From contig CM026570.1 of the NCBI GenBank assembly GCA_015143295.1, forward strand, positions 9,510,047-9,574,046: a stretch of DNA of 64,000 nt, read 5' to 3'. Each line of letters opens with the position of its first letter. The stretch's first letter is position 1. The position numbers were made by a program, and so were the translations under genes. This DNA comes from Tetracentron sinense (taxonomy: Eukaryota; Streptophyta; Magnoliopsida; Trochodendrales; Trochodendraceae). The notes under the pieces are model-generated. The model did not search any database. It was given only the letters and a program-made list of their open reading frames with translations, and was not told the DNA's origin. Below, one piece after another: positions 46,076 to 58,333 of this stretch.

Positions 46076-47757
46076 TATCACTTAGCCTCAACTAATTTCG
46101 AGCACAAAACCCTTCGCCAAATGGTCTTGCCCTAACTGTATATTACATGACTACATGAGAGTGTGATAGACTATCCAGGTCTCTGTCAACAATACTCACT
46201 TGATTTATGGGATTATGTTTGTAGAACCCTAAAATTTTTCAATTTTACACAAAGGTCCCTACACACCCGTAAAATTGTACAAAGAGCCTAAAATCATTTT
46301 AAAAGTCCTACACATTTAAATTGGACCTAATGACAAGGCATGAGCCTCCTACGGCTGTGCACGAAGTAGAAAGCATATAAACTCAAAACTCAAGATCAAA
46401 TTCAAATGGGTCACACACTTAACAAATGGGTCGATCCTTCTACACAAAAAGCTTGAGTATGGACTCAATACTTAAAAAGATAAGTGAGACCCATCAAAGT
46501 CTCCTAAGTCCCTTAAACCACTAAATGGAGTGAGACTCTTGAAATCTTTATCTCAAAACGTCTATACATAAAACTCAAATCTAGAGATTTAGGGATGATT
46601 CAGAAATCCAAAAAAGGAGATTCAGACGAAGCCAAAGAAGAGGATTCAAAAAGAAGACTCAGAAAAAAGCATTTAGAAGAATTATCAAACAAGTCAAACA
46701 TTCTGTATAAAGAAGCAGTCAAGTCTTCCTTCAGGGAAAATAAATCAAAACATTCCAGAGAAAACAAAGCTACAAAGAAGCTAGTTCTCCTCTAGAATCA
46801 TTTTCTAGCCGATCAAGCGCGAAGCTCGGAAAAAAGGAAAAGCTACATCAACGTCTTCAAAGAAGATCAAGTCATGCTTTGATCCGAGGATCCAGAAAAT
46901 TAGAAAGTCAAGAAGGAAAATAAATCAAAGGACTCAAAGCTCTTCAATAAAGGAAAAAGTAAAAGCAGAAAATCAATTCTTCCAAGGAGCAAAAAGGGCA
47001 CATTCCTAGCTGATAAAGCGTGAAGCACGGAAGAAGAAAGCCACTATAACCTTCAAGAGAGATAAAGCCAAAGCAAAAGCCCGATCTTTATCGAAGTGGA
47101 AAGAGTCACCCAAAGTTTAAAGAGGAGTGAAGAACATGTTTTTTGGCCCTTTGTTCTTTTTATTAAATTTTTTTATTTTTCAAATACCCTGACTGTTAAT
47201 TAGGAGAATTATTGAGAGTACTCCACTTTAAATTATAAATTGTTATTTTGATCCTCATTATTTCAATCGCGAAATTTTGTGTCGACATTGTCAATGACTA
47301 CAAATTTTCCACCGTCAACGGCCGGCCTACAAAAACTTCTTTGTAAATGGGTCAGGCTTGTTCAAAAATACAAGCCCAAACCCGCCAATTCACAGCCCAA
47401 GGTAACAGCACATTTCCAGGCAATTCAAGCCATGAGTAAGAGTCAACAGCACATAGCAGCATATACCCACCAGTCTCTCTGGTAGTTCATTTTGATCCAA
47501 CACCCATGTACACAATTACAAACTAATTTTGAGTCAATTAATGAGACGAACGACATGAATTACGTTTCTTCCAAGCATCTGGCCACAGGGTTTGAACCAT
47601 CTTTTTTTTTTCTTTTTTTTTTTCGGTTAAGGTAAAATACATAATTCACACACACATAGGCCAACTACACACGGACCACATGAGGCTTGGATCCAACTCA
47701 TCTAATCACTAACTCTAGAGAGTTAGGCCCAAGGTTTTGAGTCATCTTAACCAGCCC
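46076..47757. other. A-rich non-coding stretch between U2 copies
   Basis: Repetitive AAGAAGAC/TCAAAG words at 46590-47100 produce one Lys/Ser-rich frame (46595-46795) with no domain. GTGTCGACATTGTCAATGAC near 47280 resembles a retroelement end. Nothing else recognised. Confidence 0.4.
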
Positions 47758-47801
47758 AGATGAGTTCGTTGTAAAAGACTGGAGAGTAGACTTGAGTTTT
47801 A

Positions 47802-47854
47802 GTCCCACATCGGACAAGTAAAGAGGAGTTGAAGCATAGAGGGATTATAAAAAG
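47802..47854 (+). promoter_or_regulatory. snRNA promoter: USE and TATA of U2 copy 2
   Basis: GTCCCACATCG at 47802-47812 and TATAAAAAG at 47846-47854, again 33 nt apart. Confidence 0.92.
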
Positions 47855-47877
47855 AGAAATGAGAGAAAAAGAAAAGC

Positions 47878-48076
47878 ATACCTTTCTCGGCCTTTTGGCT
47901 AAGATCAAGTGTAGTATCTGTTCTTATCAGTTTAATATCTGATACGTGGGCCATTGGTCCACATGATATTAAATTAATTTTTCTTTGGGGGAGGTCCCGC
48001 CACAGTAGCTTGCTATTGGGGTCCTCGAGCGTCGCCCTTGCGTTGCACTATTGCATGGTCCTGGCGCACCCCTCCC
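47878..48076 (+). ncRNA. U2: U2 spliceosomal snRNA, copy 2
   Basis: Same length and conserved blocks as copy 1. The visible changes are A to G in the GGTCCC(A/G)CCACAG loop and G to T in GCATGG(G/T)CCTGG, both in the less conserved 3' half. The 5' half, including the branch-pairing and Sm regions, is unchanged. Downstream sequences of the two copies are unrelated after the CCCTCCC end. Confidence 0.97.
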
Positions 48077-48503
48077 AAATCATTAACCAACTTTTACTCT
48101 GATAATAATCTGTCGTGGCTCTACAAGGAGCATAGCGGCTTATTGGAGGCGGTTAAATCCGTCTAGGTGAACTCTGAAACCGCCAACAGGACTGCAATCA
48201 TCTTAGCCTAATAATGACAGGATTCGGGAAAAAGCCTAATTTTCCTTCGATCATGGCTTTGGATTATAGATCAGCTAAATTCCTGCTAATCTAACCTCGT
48301 TTTTTAATAGAGAAATCCTAGTTTTGTTAATGAACTTTGTTAAATCTATCCTTGTTTTTTAAAACCCTTGGCAGAAGTCATACAAGGGATATTAGCAAAC
48401 AAGACAGCTTTTTTTTTTTTTTTTTTTTTGGGGGTTCCGGGAAATCTCTCTCGCTTGTATGAATCCATCGTTGGGTATGAATCCATTGGCCAAACGGTTA
48501 CAC
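48077..48503. other. Non-coding stretch with poly-T
   Basis: T20-type tract at about 48411-48430. Ends at the GTTACAC target site of the next element. Confidence 0.45.
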
Positions 48504-48889
48504 CTAGGGGTGTATTTGAACCGCGGCTTGACTCAATAAATGCTCAATTAAGCCGAGCCGAGCTATTTTTTGAGTTTGAAAATATATTCAAGCCGTGCTT
48601 GAACCAAGGCCTATTTGATTCGGCCTAGCTCGAAGCTCGGCCGGATTTCGGCTCGAGCTTGGTTTGGCTTAAATATTAAAAAACATATATATTACATATT
48701 TATATATAATAAAAATATTATTATTTTTATTTAATTTTTTTTAATCTTTCAATCCGTCCTCCACTCGATTCAATTTGACATTGAGCCGAGCTCGAGCCTA
48801 AGCGAGCAGATTTGAGCCGAGCTCGAGCATAGATGAAAAAATTTCAAATCTAGCCGAGCAAGGCCAAGCCCGGCTCGAATACACCCCTA
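48504..48889. mobile_element. hAT-like MITE, GAGCCGAGCTCGAGC family
   Basis: CTAGGGGTGTATTTGAACC at the left and GGCTCGAATACACCCCTA at the right, flanked by GTTACAC at 48497-48503 and 48890-48896. The interior has GAGCCGAGCTCGAGC words and an AT core. Best-bounded copy of the family also seen at 12254, 14566 and 57659. Confidence 0.85.
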
Positions 48890-49482
48890 GTTACACTCAT
48901 CGTGTCTGTTTTGTTCAGTTTTTTTTTTTGCGCTTTACCAACATTTGATAGATGATAGCAGTCAAAGTTAGTTTATAGGGTTTTGGTTCATTCGTTGTTG
49001 TCTAACCATTGTTCATATAGATAAGTTGCCTGACTTTTTAATAAATTCTTAACTCACTTGACAATTAGAAGTTGCTTAGCGCGAATGCTTAATAAGCTAT
49101 CTTAATTAAGCACGGACCTTAAAGCTTGATGAGATCAGATTATTAGGCATATTAGATGATTCATTTAGATGCGGAAATGGTATGTCCTCAAAAAAGCTTA
49201 ACCATTAAAATCTAGTATTAAGCTATATTAAGATTTGAAATTAAGCATTTTCGAACAGTGTCAAACTCATTTGTCCTTCTAGCACTACATGCATTTTGTG
49301 CCGATAGGCATTTTCCCAAATAGCAATAGTTTGCTTGCATTTTCCCAAATAGCAATAGTTCGCTCCACAGGCGAGGAGTTGCTCCTCGCTCTTACAAAGC
49401 GGAACTCTAGTTAAATTTTTAGTTCCTATGATTAATTTTTGTTTCTTCTAAAAATTAAGGGTTGTTGGGTGAACCTTAAGGG

Positions 49483-49910
49483 GGAAAGGATACTAATGAG
49501 TCATGCTCATTAAAGCTTTTAATGAGCAGTCCCTCTAAAAAGATGACATGTGGTAATTTTTTATTTTTATTTTTAAATCCGACGGTTGGATGTTGAGGTG
49601 AGTCTATTGAGAGATGTGTCAAAAAATCAGTCTAATCGAACGTATTTAGACTGTTCGATTAGACCATAGTTTATCTGCATAACCCTTTAGGGTTCACTAG
49701 ACTCTATCTAGGTTATAGAAATAACTAATTTTCTCATCTTCAATCGGATGATATATAAATGTCTGATTGAACTGATTTTTTACCAAGTGTCTTTTGGTAA
49801 ACCTGTCTTGACATCAAGACATCCAATGGTTGGATTTTAGAATAACCTAAACATTATTAGGAACCGCTCATTAAAGGTTTTAATGAGCATGACTCATTAG
49901 AATGCTACTC
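49483..49910. mobile_element. Mutator-like MITE with perfect 9-bp target duplication
   Basis: Flanked by CCTTAAGGG at 49474-49482 and 49911-49919. Ends are GGAAAGGATACTAATGAGTC and the inverse of GAGTAGCATTCTAATGAGTC. The 9-bp duplication fits Mutator-type transposition. It sits in an arm of the ACACGTG foldback family (GTTGTTGGGTGAACCTTAAG / CTTAAGGGTGAGTTAAA), so it is younger than that element. Confidence 0.88.
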
Positions 49911-50084
49911 CCTTAAGGGTGAGTTAAATTTTAATAATAAAAAAAAAACGCATTGCTTGAGGAAGTGATTGTTTTCAGATAGACGGTAAGCAAATAAGTG
50001 TTTTTTTTATAAGTGCGCTTAATGGGTTAAACGCTTCAAACTACCCCCGAGGCCCAAAACCCCTGTCAAGTGTGGTCTGTGGAG

Positions 50085-50159
50085 AAAACCAGTCTCTTCC
50101 TTCTCCCCTCTCTATCATTATCAATCTATCTCTCTATCTTTTCCCATCTTCATCTTCAG
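50085..50159 (+). promoter_or_regulatory. 5'UTR exon of the L24 gene
   Basis: CT-rich leader ending TCATCTTCAG|GTAAGT at 50159/50160, a strong donor. The likely acceptor is CAGTCATGCAG at about 50841-50851, giving a 5'UTR intron of some 690 bp. Confidence 0.55.
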
Positions 50160-50967
50160 GTAAGTCTGAATTATTTTTAAATATTTTCTCTCTCATTTTC
50201 ATATTCAAAATCCCTAATCTTCTTGATTTTTGTGGATTATTTGAATCTCACTCTGTCATCGTTTTTATTACATTCTTCTTTTTTGATTGATTTTTTCTTT
50301 CCCAAGTTTGGGAGCGAATTTTGGATTCTAGGGCTTTTATTGCTTGCCGTCCTAATGCTTCTACAATGAACCCCATTAAAGAAAAACCAAAAAAAAGCCC
50401 TATTCTTCTAGTACCAGACAGCTAGTAAAGAGAAGAACCCCAATTTTATGCGTTCTTCTCTGTAAGATCATTCAGCAATGTTGGACAAATCTTTCGAGGC
50501 AATCTTAAAAAACAATGCATCTAATAGCAAACTATGGTGTTTGATTCATGAACAAAGTGTAGAGCTATCCTAATTTTTATAACGCTAGTAGTTTCATTCA
50601 GAGACTCTTAAAAGCATACGATACAGTGTCGGATTCATGAACAAATTCTTATTGTCAAAGTTTTACAAGTATGGCTTCCACTGTGAAAAGCCAATGCTTT
50701 ATGGTTTTGAATTCACACCCTTCTACAAGCTAACATCAATTTTCTTGCGACCGAAAGCAGGGATTTTTTTTTTTTTTATTTCACTTTATTTCTTAAGTTG
50801 ATCATGCTATATTTGATTGTTTAGAATGACGAAACTAAACTCCAGTCATGCAGCTTCTTGAATTTGTCTGTTCCACTAAAGTCTAGAACCTCCGACGAGA
50901 TTACAGAGAGGCAGTGATACTTGTGAAGACCCCAAGGGAGAAATCTTGATCTCATCCTTGGTCTGAG

Positions 50968-53900
50968 ATGGGTTGGAAAGCGGCTCAGAAGCTTATACAG
51001 AACTGGAGGGTTCTCAGAGGAGACAATGTAACAGAAAAATAAACCCCTTTTATTTCCTGCCCCCCTATCGTTCTCGTTCTGTCTAAATTTTCATTTTCTT
51101 CTCTTTAATCATTTACAGGTGATGATTATCAGGGGCAAAGATAAAGGTGAGACTGGCATTATCAAGCGCGTTATTCGCTCTCAAAATCGTGTTCTTGTTG
51201 AGGGTCAAAATCTGGTAGGATTCACTGCCCAATCTCAATCTCTTCCCTCTTATTTTCCTCCTTTCCTTTTACATATGTTTTTCTTAGATTTGTTTGGGGA
51301 ATATTTTATAACATGATTCATCTAATACATACAAAAAGAGAATAATTTCTTTGATCTTTATAATTTGTTATGATTTCCATTCATTTTTTGAGGTTGTATA
51401 TGTTTGTGTTATGAGATATCAAGGCAGAGCCATGTTTTTGAGGTTTCTCATGGTGTAGACAAGTCTATGTCCAAATATAAGAATAACTAGAATGTTCTTC
51501 AGGTTGGGAAAATTGCATTGCACGAGATTGAAATATTAATGTGAAACTACATTGCTGATTGAACATTTATTGAACTGTTCTGTTTTGAGGTGTAGTGTAG
51601 GATGACCCACCTTAGTAATAGTTTTCTATCTATGTGAACTTGATTAATAATTTGATACACAGTTCTTTGTGAACTTTTGGGTTTAACAATTACATGGAAT
51701 GGAAGTAACACCACGATGTACCTATCAAACAAAAATGTCAACCGTGATGTACCAGTTGAACAAAATTGTTTGCTCCTATGTTTAGCATCAACCCCTTCCC
51801 CTCTTTAATCAAGCTAGCTCTTCTATGGCATATCCCCAACTTACCTACCAAAAAAGAGAAAAGGGAAACCGAAAATAAAATTTAAAAATTGATCAAATGA
51901 TTTCAAACATTCTCTTCCAACAGGACTTAGTAAACATTTAGACAAGCTGATCTTCCGATTTTACAGGATACTCATATATATATATATATATATATATATG
52001 CAGTAATTAGAAGCAGCGAAGGCAGCATTAACTTACTTTTCTCGGGCCTGGTGGGGAAAATTACCTCCAACCAAGCTGAGATCTTGACTGTTAGATGAGG
52101 CTAAATTGTGGGTAATGGGAGCTAGAGTGGCCCATGGAGATTGGCAATGCTTTTAATCAGATTTGTGACCTGTTTGCCAATTGAAACATCTTGTTCTCTT
52201 GGGTCTCGAGATTGGAAAATTCTATGGAGGATCAGTTGGCAAGGGTGAAATGGAGGTGACATGATGAGATGGTTTATCTTTTCTTTTCTCAGTCCTCTAT
52301 GGGGTGGACCTCTTTAGTGAATTCTCCTTGTGGTGTAATTTGTCTTTTGTTTTTCCTCAGTCCCTCTCTGAGAGCTGAAGCCCTTTTTTATTAATGAATT
52401 ATCTTTGTTAATGAAAAAAACAGAGAGATTTTATTTGACGGGCACTTTTTCGTTCACAAAATAACCCTCTTCCATAGTACCAAGCCTTCAAGCTTAAAAA
52501 TTACTTCGTTATTTAATAGGTTTTTAGAAGTTTAATACGATTATTATTCTCTGTCATGGTAACCCCGAAATGGTTTAGCCGAATAGCTAATTTTGACTTG
52601 GAGCCCATACTATCCACGTTTCTTGACAAAGACAACCCCACTACAACCAAACTAAACTCTATATCAAATAAAAGCCCTATTACTTACTAAAACTCCTTAG
52701 CAAACAAAGCTGACCAAAATCAGCAATTACTTTTAGGATACCTACAAACTAAACTAATTCCAGATTTGATGGCTCTTATGGTTCCTTTCGTAACATTGCG
52801 CCGCTCTTTTCTTTGCATCTGACATGACTACATCACATTACCCCTGAATTATTCTGTGAGAAGTCTAAGCTCAACTTGGATCTTATAGAAAGATGGCATA
52901 CTTTCTAATGACGAATACCAAATTACAATCAGTGTATAATTTCTATGGGAGCACATGAAACACGGAGATAAATTATGCTGGATACCTGTGATTTGGTAAA
53001 GAATCATCACTGTAGTCATAGATGAGATCATGAGAAAGCATAGAGTGCAAATAGCAAATGTACTGGCTTCTCCAGGTTTCACAATCATAAGTAACTATCT
53101 AGAGTTCAGTAAGATGATGTTTAGCAGCTTAAGATATCTATGTTCATGATGGTTGGATAAGTAAGATAATCATATCATGCAAATTTGATGCAATCTCTTC
53201 TTGGATAAGTAAGATAATTTGCCACAGATTGGGTGACATACTGATTTTCCGCTTGCCGCATACAAAATTTCGATTTGTTTGACCATTCTTTCGACAGAGC
53301 TTTTGCTTCATGCCTAAAGATTCTTCGTGATTGAATCCCATTACGTACTTATGTAACTGTTGATATTTTTCAGCATTTGTTTTCTTCTATCCCTTGAAAT
53401 TCGAACAATTTCTTTGGATTTCATTCCATAATGGACACACAGATTTGGCACAAGGATTACCATAATAATTCTGCTCATTGTTACACTGATATGGTGAAAG
53501 ATGGACAACTGATGCAATAAAAGTTATTCGTCTATATAGGTGAAGAAACACATCAAGCAAGGGCAAGGTCATGAAGGTGGAATTTTTACAGTTGAAGCCC
53601 CTCTTCATGCCTCAAATGTTCAAGTTCTTGATCCAGTCACAGGGTACAGATGTGTTTGATATAAGAAATAGGATTTATGTCCAGATTTCTGTTCTGCCAA
53701 TCACTGTAATTTTCATCTTTGCTTGGCATTCATTCTGTTTCCAAAGAATTGTTATTGATGTTTATATTTAATGCAGGAAACCGTGTAAGGTTGGAATTAG
53801 ATATTTAGAAGATGGTAACAAAGTAAGAATTTCTAGAGGCATAGGAGCATCGGGATCCATAATTCCTCGTCCCGAGATCTTAAAGATAAGGACCACACCA

Positions 53901-54928
53901 AGACCTACAATAGGTATTTATCCACAGTTTCATTACTTGTGATTTTTTTCTGGAGTGCATTCTTCATCATGTATTAGTTTTTCCTTCCTGAAATTACGTG
54001 TTTAGTGAAAATTCCACATGCCACATTTTTTTGGCCTTTTAGGTGATTGTAGTTGAATCATGAATGGTGCATTATGGCTTCCCATTGTTCTTTTTTAATG
54101 CATTACAAATTCAAAGTTTTTGGAACTATAATAAGCTCTGTAACTACTCAAATGGTCTGTCCACCACCTATTTCTTAAGCTCAATAGACTATAACATTAA
54201 TCATCTTAGTTACCAGCTCGACTCCACTGTTCACGTTGCTTTTCTTAGCTATTTCCTGTTGCTTTATCAACCATACTGCTGCACATTTCAAAATTTGGAA
54301 CATGCAATTTAGGGATGTTCTGACATTGTCCTTGAACACTTGCTTAGCTTATCCATTCCGACACATGGATACTTCTACAGTTCTACGTAGATATATATTT
54401 TGTTTCCTATTGTCTTATTGGTCATATTATCAACTGCGAAGCATTTATATAATTGTTTGATAGTCATATATGTAACCGTATAATGGATATTTCGAAATTA
54501 CAACCATATTTATGTCTACCCATGCTTGCTAGCTTTCTTTCAAAGTTGGAAGCTTATGCTTGGACTCTCGCGAATGTCTTTAAGTTCACATTATTTACAG
54601 TGAAGTCCAACATTGCACAAGAACCTTAACCAAAAAATAAAATAAAATAATATAAAAAGGATTGCAAATGAACCAAGTAGCTAGTTGTTGATCTATGTAA
54701 CTCCCAAGAACAGTACCTGGTCTTCTATTATGTTCATGTAGATGATAACCTCCACTTTAGGTTCGATTTGTGCATTTATATTTACTTCTAATTAAAGGAT
54801 CATCTGATGCAATGTAGTTTTTCATATATTATAATTTTTTTGCAGTTGGTCCCAAAGATACACTAATGGATCTCGTCATGGAGAAGACATTCGATGCTAA
54901 AGCTGGGAAGGGCATGCCTAACCTGTAA
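50968..54928 (+). CDS. Mitochondrial-type ribosomal protein uL24 (KOW domain)
   Basis: Five exons: 50968-51027, 51119-51214, 53540-53643, 53777-53913 and 54846-54928, all with GT-AG borders and consistent phases (480 nt, 159 residues plus stop). The protein begins MGWKAAQKLIQNWRVLRGD, has the KOW motif in VMIIRGKDKGETGIIKRV (residues 21-38), then GGIFTVEAPLHASNVQVLDP and RPEILKIRTTPRPT, ending GKGMPNL. This is the 159-residue plant uL24 usually assigned to the mitochondrial ribosome, which helps start assembly of the large subunit near the exit tunnel. No long presequence is seen; the N-terminus is short and basic. Intron 2 (2.3 kb) holds a TA tract and a LINE tail. Confidence 0.94.
51974..51999. 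repeat. (TA)n microsatellite in L24 intron 2
   Basis: About 26 bp of TA repeats. Confidence 0.9.
52020..52425 (+). mobile_element. LINE 3' tail fragment in L24 intron 2
   Basis: Decayed coding traces (MEDQLARVKWR-like) followed by a 3' tail, CTTTGTTAATGAAAAAAACA, resembling the ends of RNase H-bearing plant LINEs such as that at 15901-16515. 5'-truncated. Confidence 0.5.
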
Positions 54929-55460
54929 GAAGACTTCAGATTATTCCATTTCAGGATGATTAGTAGACACTAGACAGACTGGTTGAGGATAAGGTGTTGG
55001 AAGAAATGGGAATGCATGAGTTGGTATAACAGTAATTAACGGCCACTTGAGGAAAATTCAAATGACTATATAAAGTTTTTGACTATTATAGGCGGTAATA
55101 TCAGTTTATAAATTGTTATTATCGTGGCATGGAGGTACGAGTCCCATTGTCAGACCACCGAGATAATGAAAACGATCAGATGAATGAGATCTAAGAATCA
55201 CATAAGCTATTTGCCTGAAATATGTAGGCTGATGCTTAAGCCAGTTGGAATGGAATGGGCCGAGTTTAAGTCCAAGCTTCCATTATCAACAAGAACAAGG
55301 AGAAAATGTAGCCAACTCCACTGAAGAAGGGGTTTGTTGTATCTTTCAATGCTTGTTAAAAGTTGTTACTTACAAGAGCAGATCAAAAGAGATTCAAAAT
55401 GGTTGAAGTGGGTTGCAGTTGCAAAATTCAGTGAGTTTGGTTTGACCCAAGTCTTAGCAA

Positions 55461-55771
55461 GTGTTTCACTCGTGCTTCTCATTACGGGAAGCACATCTTG
55501 CACTACACTTGGAAGCAAACTTGCTTCCTCTGTTTATCTGTCGTATAATGATCACAGAACATTTATCCTTCTCGTCGGATTTGATGCCGCCACTACCAGC
55601 ACAGACTTTGAAAAGTAACACACTCCTCGACAGAGTCCCACATCGCTTGGGTAAAAGGTCCACAACTCCTCTATTAGTCAGGCCCTTTTGTAGTGAGTGC
55701 GTGGGTTTACTCTTATGACATCTTAGCGGTAACCTAGGTTTGTGTGTGTGTTTAGTGTTCCCTTACCAATA

Positions 55772-55772
<1 letters not shown>
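55461..55772 (+). other. Non-coding stretch with USE-like word
   Basis: After the L24 3'UTR. GTCCCACATCG at 55635-55645 is an exact plant snRNA USE, but no TATA box is found at 24 or 33 nt downstream and no snRNA follows. The two overlapping frames here lack domains. Confidence 0.4.

Positions 55773-55813
<41 letters not shown>
55773..55813. repeat. (TA)n microsatellite
   Basis: About 40 bp of TA repeats. Confidence 0.9.
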
Positions 55814-55816
<3 letters not shown>

Positions 55817-55844
55817 ACCCAAGTCATTTTTGGTATGCCCCTGA

Positions 55845-55998
55845 GGTTGCCACGTGTCTCTTTTGACAACCCTTAACTATGGTTAAGTTTCACCCACCCA
55901 TCCTTGGTTTTTAGAAAAAAATATTTTAATATTAAATTGATGAATCTTAACCATAGTTAAGAAGTCTCAAAAGGGACACGTGGTGACCTCAGGAGCAT
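55845..55998. mobile_element. Short foldback element, ACACGTG family
   Basis: GCCACGTGTCTCTTTTGAC and TTAACTATGGTTAAG on the left; CTTAACCATAGTTAAG and CAAAAGGGACACGTGGTGAC on the right, arms about 60 bp. A single arm recurs at 56455-56520. Confidence 0.8.
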
Positions 55999-56781
55999 AG
56001 CCAGAATCCGGTTATAACCGTAGTGGATTTGATTCCTTAAAAGTAATGCATTGATCCAGTAGCATGGTATGGAGGGCAGGGTTCATTGACCTCAGAAAAT
56101 GATCTAAATTGGCCATAAGGCCCGTAACCCTACTGTTGAATTGATCGGACCTATTCTAAACAATGCACACTATTGAGGTAAACCAATTGTCTGTCCAAAG
56201 TAATTCCATTGAACAAAAGCCCATCAAACCAAGTGCAACTTCTAGTAGGGAATACGGCCCAAGAAAGAGACCCAAGCCCTACTAACCTTGCCATTAGACG
56301 TGGATCACCGATTTGACAATTCATATCATTGGCCCATTTCATGATAAGAGCAGTAATAGTCCACTCCTCGGGCCGAGGAGGGGACTCTTCCCCCTCGTCC
56401 TCACATAGCCTTTTTAAACTATTGTTAACAAGTTTCAACTCATGTTAGATGTTTTAACTAAATATTAGTAAATCTTAACCACAGTTAAATGAAGTTTCTT
56501 AAAAAGGACACGTGGCACAAAAAAGGGGGCATGACAGAAACTCACCACCTCGCTCACCTCCTCGCCCGAGGAGGTGACTGTTTTCCTTATAGACAACAAG
56601 GCTGTAGAACCTTTTAGATGACTCATTCGGTCATTCTAGTGATTCAGATTCAGATTTTGATTTTTTTTTTTTTTTTTGGGCAGATTGCAACATTAGGATT
56701 AATGTTGAACTACTTAGGACATAGCTATGTGGTAATTAGGTTTAATGGCAGCCGGACTAAGTTTCAAACTCTCTCTAGTAG

Positions 56782-57464
56782 TAGGGCTGTCAAAGGGCCA
56801 TGTAGGGGCTGGGCCAAGATCAGCCCTAGCACTACCTTTCCCTATAAGAGTAGGGCCCTAGCCCTACCCTAGCCCTTCAAGGGCCGGAGTTGATTGGGCC
56901 CTAGTCCTGCCCTCAAGGGCCAAGGCTAGGCTGGGTAGGGCCAAAGGGTAGGAAGAAAGTGCACGAAATTTTTGTCTTCTGAAATACAACTTTTTTTTTT
57001 CTACACCGACTATCACATATTACCCGAATAAGCAAAGGGTCGGGTTAAAAAAAATCCTTCTTATTAGTGACAGTTAGCCATATGTGTCTTGCAAAATGGG
57101 CCCCATTGTTATCATTTGGTGATTTCCATGTAAACAGTAGGTGGGCCCTCATTTTATAAGACACATATGGGCAACAGCGCAACAGCAAGCGCTGTTGCCC
57201 ATCCGAGTTCTATAAAGACTACAAAGGAAAATTACCCAAATAATCCCATATCAATATGTTATTAGGGGCTAGATTTGTAATTTAAAAAATATAAGTAACA
57301 TGCTTAATGATAAGGGCCAGGCCGGGGGTGCCCTAGCCCAGCCCTACCGGGGAAGGAGTTGTTGATTTCGGGCCATGTCCGACCCAAGGGCCGGGGAAGG
57401 GCAGGGCTTGGGCGGGCCAGATCGGACTGGGTACCCTTCTACAAAGGTTGTTTTGACAGGCCTA
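56782..57464. mobile_element. hAT-like MITE, 683 bp, perfect 8-bp target duplication
   Basis: TAGGGCTGTCAAAGGGCC at the left and GTTTTGACAGGCCTA-type inverse at the right, flanked by TCTAGTAG at 56774-56781 and 57465-57472. The ends are filled with GGGCC/GGCCC words, a G/C counterpart of the 13207 element. No transposase. A 32-bp hairpin GGGCAACAGCG...CGCTGTTGCCC lies near 57171-57202. Confidence 0.9.
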
Positions 57465-57658
57465 TCTAGTAGTGATATGTATAACTACTTGCCCTTGTTA
57501 CCTGTTAAATCGGTTGAAACCATAACCATCCTTAAAAAAATTGTTTTGTTCATCTGTTGAATGGTAGCAATGAAAGGTGTTACACCCAGGAAAGAGTTCG
57601 GATAAATTTAAAATCCACGTAAGTGGGGTGGGGACCGTGGGATGGGGGCTTGCACTTA

Positions 57659-58165
57659 GGGGGTGTATTCAAGCTGAGCTTGGCCAAGTTTGAGTTTGAT
57701 TCGCTCGAATGTTTAGAGTTGAATTTGACTTGAATAAGCTTAATTGAACTTGAATTTTGTTCAAGCTCAAACTTTATTTAAGCCAAGCTGAGCTCAAGTT
57801 GGTTCAAGCTTGATTAACGGAATTACAGTGTTTAATTTTAAATGATCTTAAGTAAAGAGTTAGCTAATAAGTTATAATACAAGAAATTACATAAAATTTC
57901 GGGATAAGTCTTTTGGTCTTATAGAGTTAGATTAGAGTTTATGTTTTTAACTTATTAATTTTTGTTACTATTATCTCTTTATAAATAACATTACTAAGAA
58001 AAAAAACATTAAACAAACCGAGCCGAATCAAACAAGTCTAGCTTGAGATCAACTTATTTAAACATTCGAGCTCAAATAAAAACTTGATTCGTTCGCACCT
58101 AAAACATCAGCTCAAGCTTGGCTCAAACTAGCCGAGCTGAGTCAAGCCGCCGAGCTAGCTTGGTC
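57659..58165. mobile_element. Decayed GAGCC/AAGCTTGA-type MITE
   Basis: Starts GGGGGTGTATTCAAGCTGAG and ends with AGCCGAGCTGAGTCAAGCCG words. The AT core and terminal phrase match the 48504 family but the right terminus is not intact. Confidence 0.5.
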
Positions 58166-58324
58166 CTCTCTTTCCGCATATAGGGCTCCAAGATTAGAAG
58201 AGGGTAAAGGGAGGAGGCAGGGTGTTCGGTCAAATCGTGAAAATCCGTGGGGTTTTCAGTAATTTTAGTTTTTCAAAAAACCCAAGTCTAGGTGGGAACT
58301 GTGAAGATAGGGACCACCGGAGCC

Positions 58325-58333
58325 TATATATAA
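58325..58333 (+). promoter_or_regulatory. TATA box of the FLZ gene
   Basis: TATATATAA in AGCCTATATATAACAGCC, 218 bp upstream of the ATG, followed by a (CT)n leader at 58388-58408. Confidence 0.75.

Larger units (their letters stand above)
47758..48076. repeat. Segmental duplicate of the 44808-45127 U2 unit
   Basis: GATGAGTTCGTTGTAAAAGA through the end of U2 is shared with 44808-45127. Upstream sequence differs by a few substitutions and the U2 parts differ at about two positions. Confidence 0.93.

Noticed and set aside
46595..46795. Lys/Ser-rich ORF
   Set aside because: Low-complexity A-rich DNA with repeated words; no homologous domain.
55635..55645. USE motif as evidence of a third snRNA gene
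   Set aside because: No TATA box at Pol II or Pol III spacing and no snRNA sequence follows.
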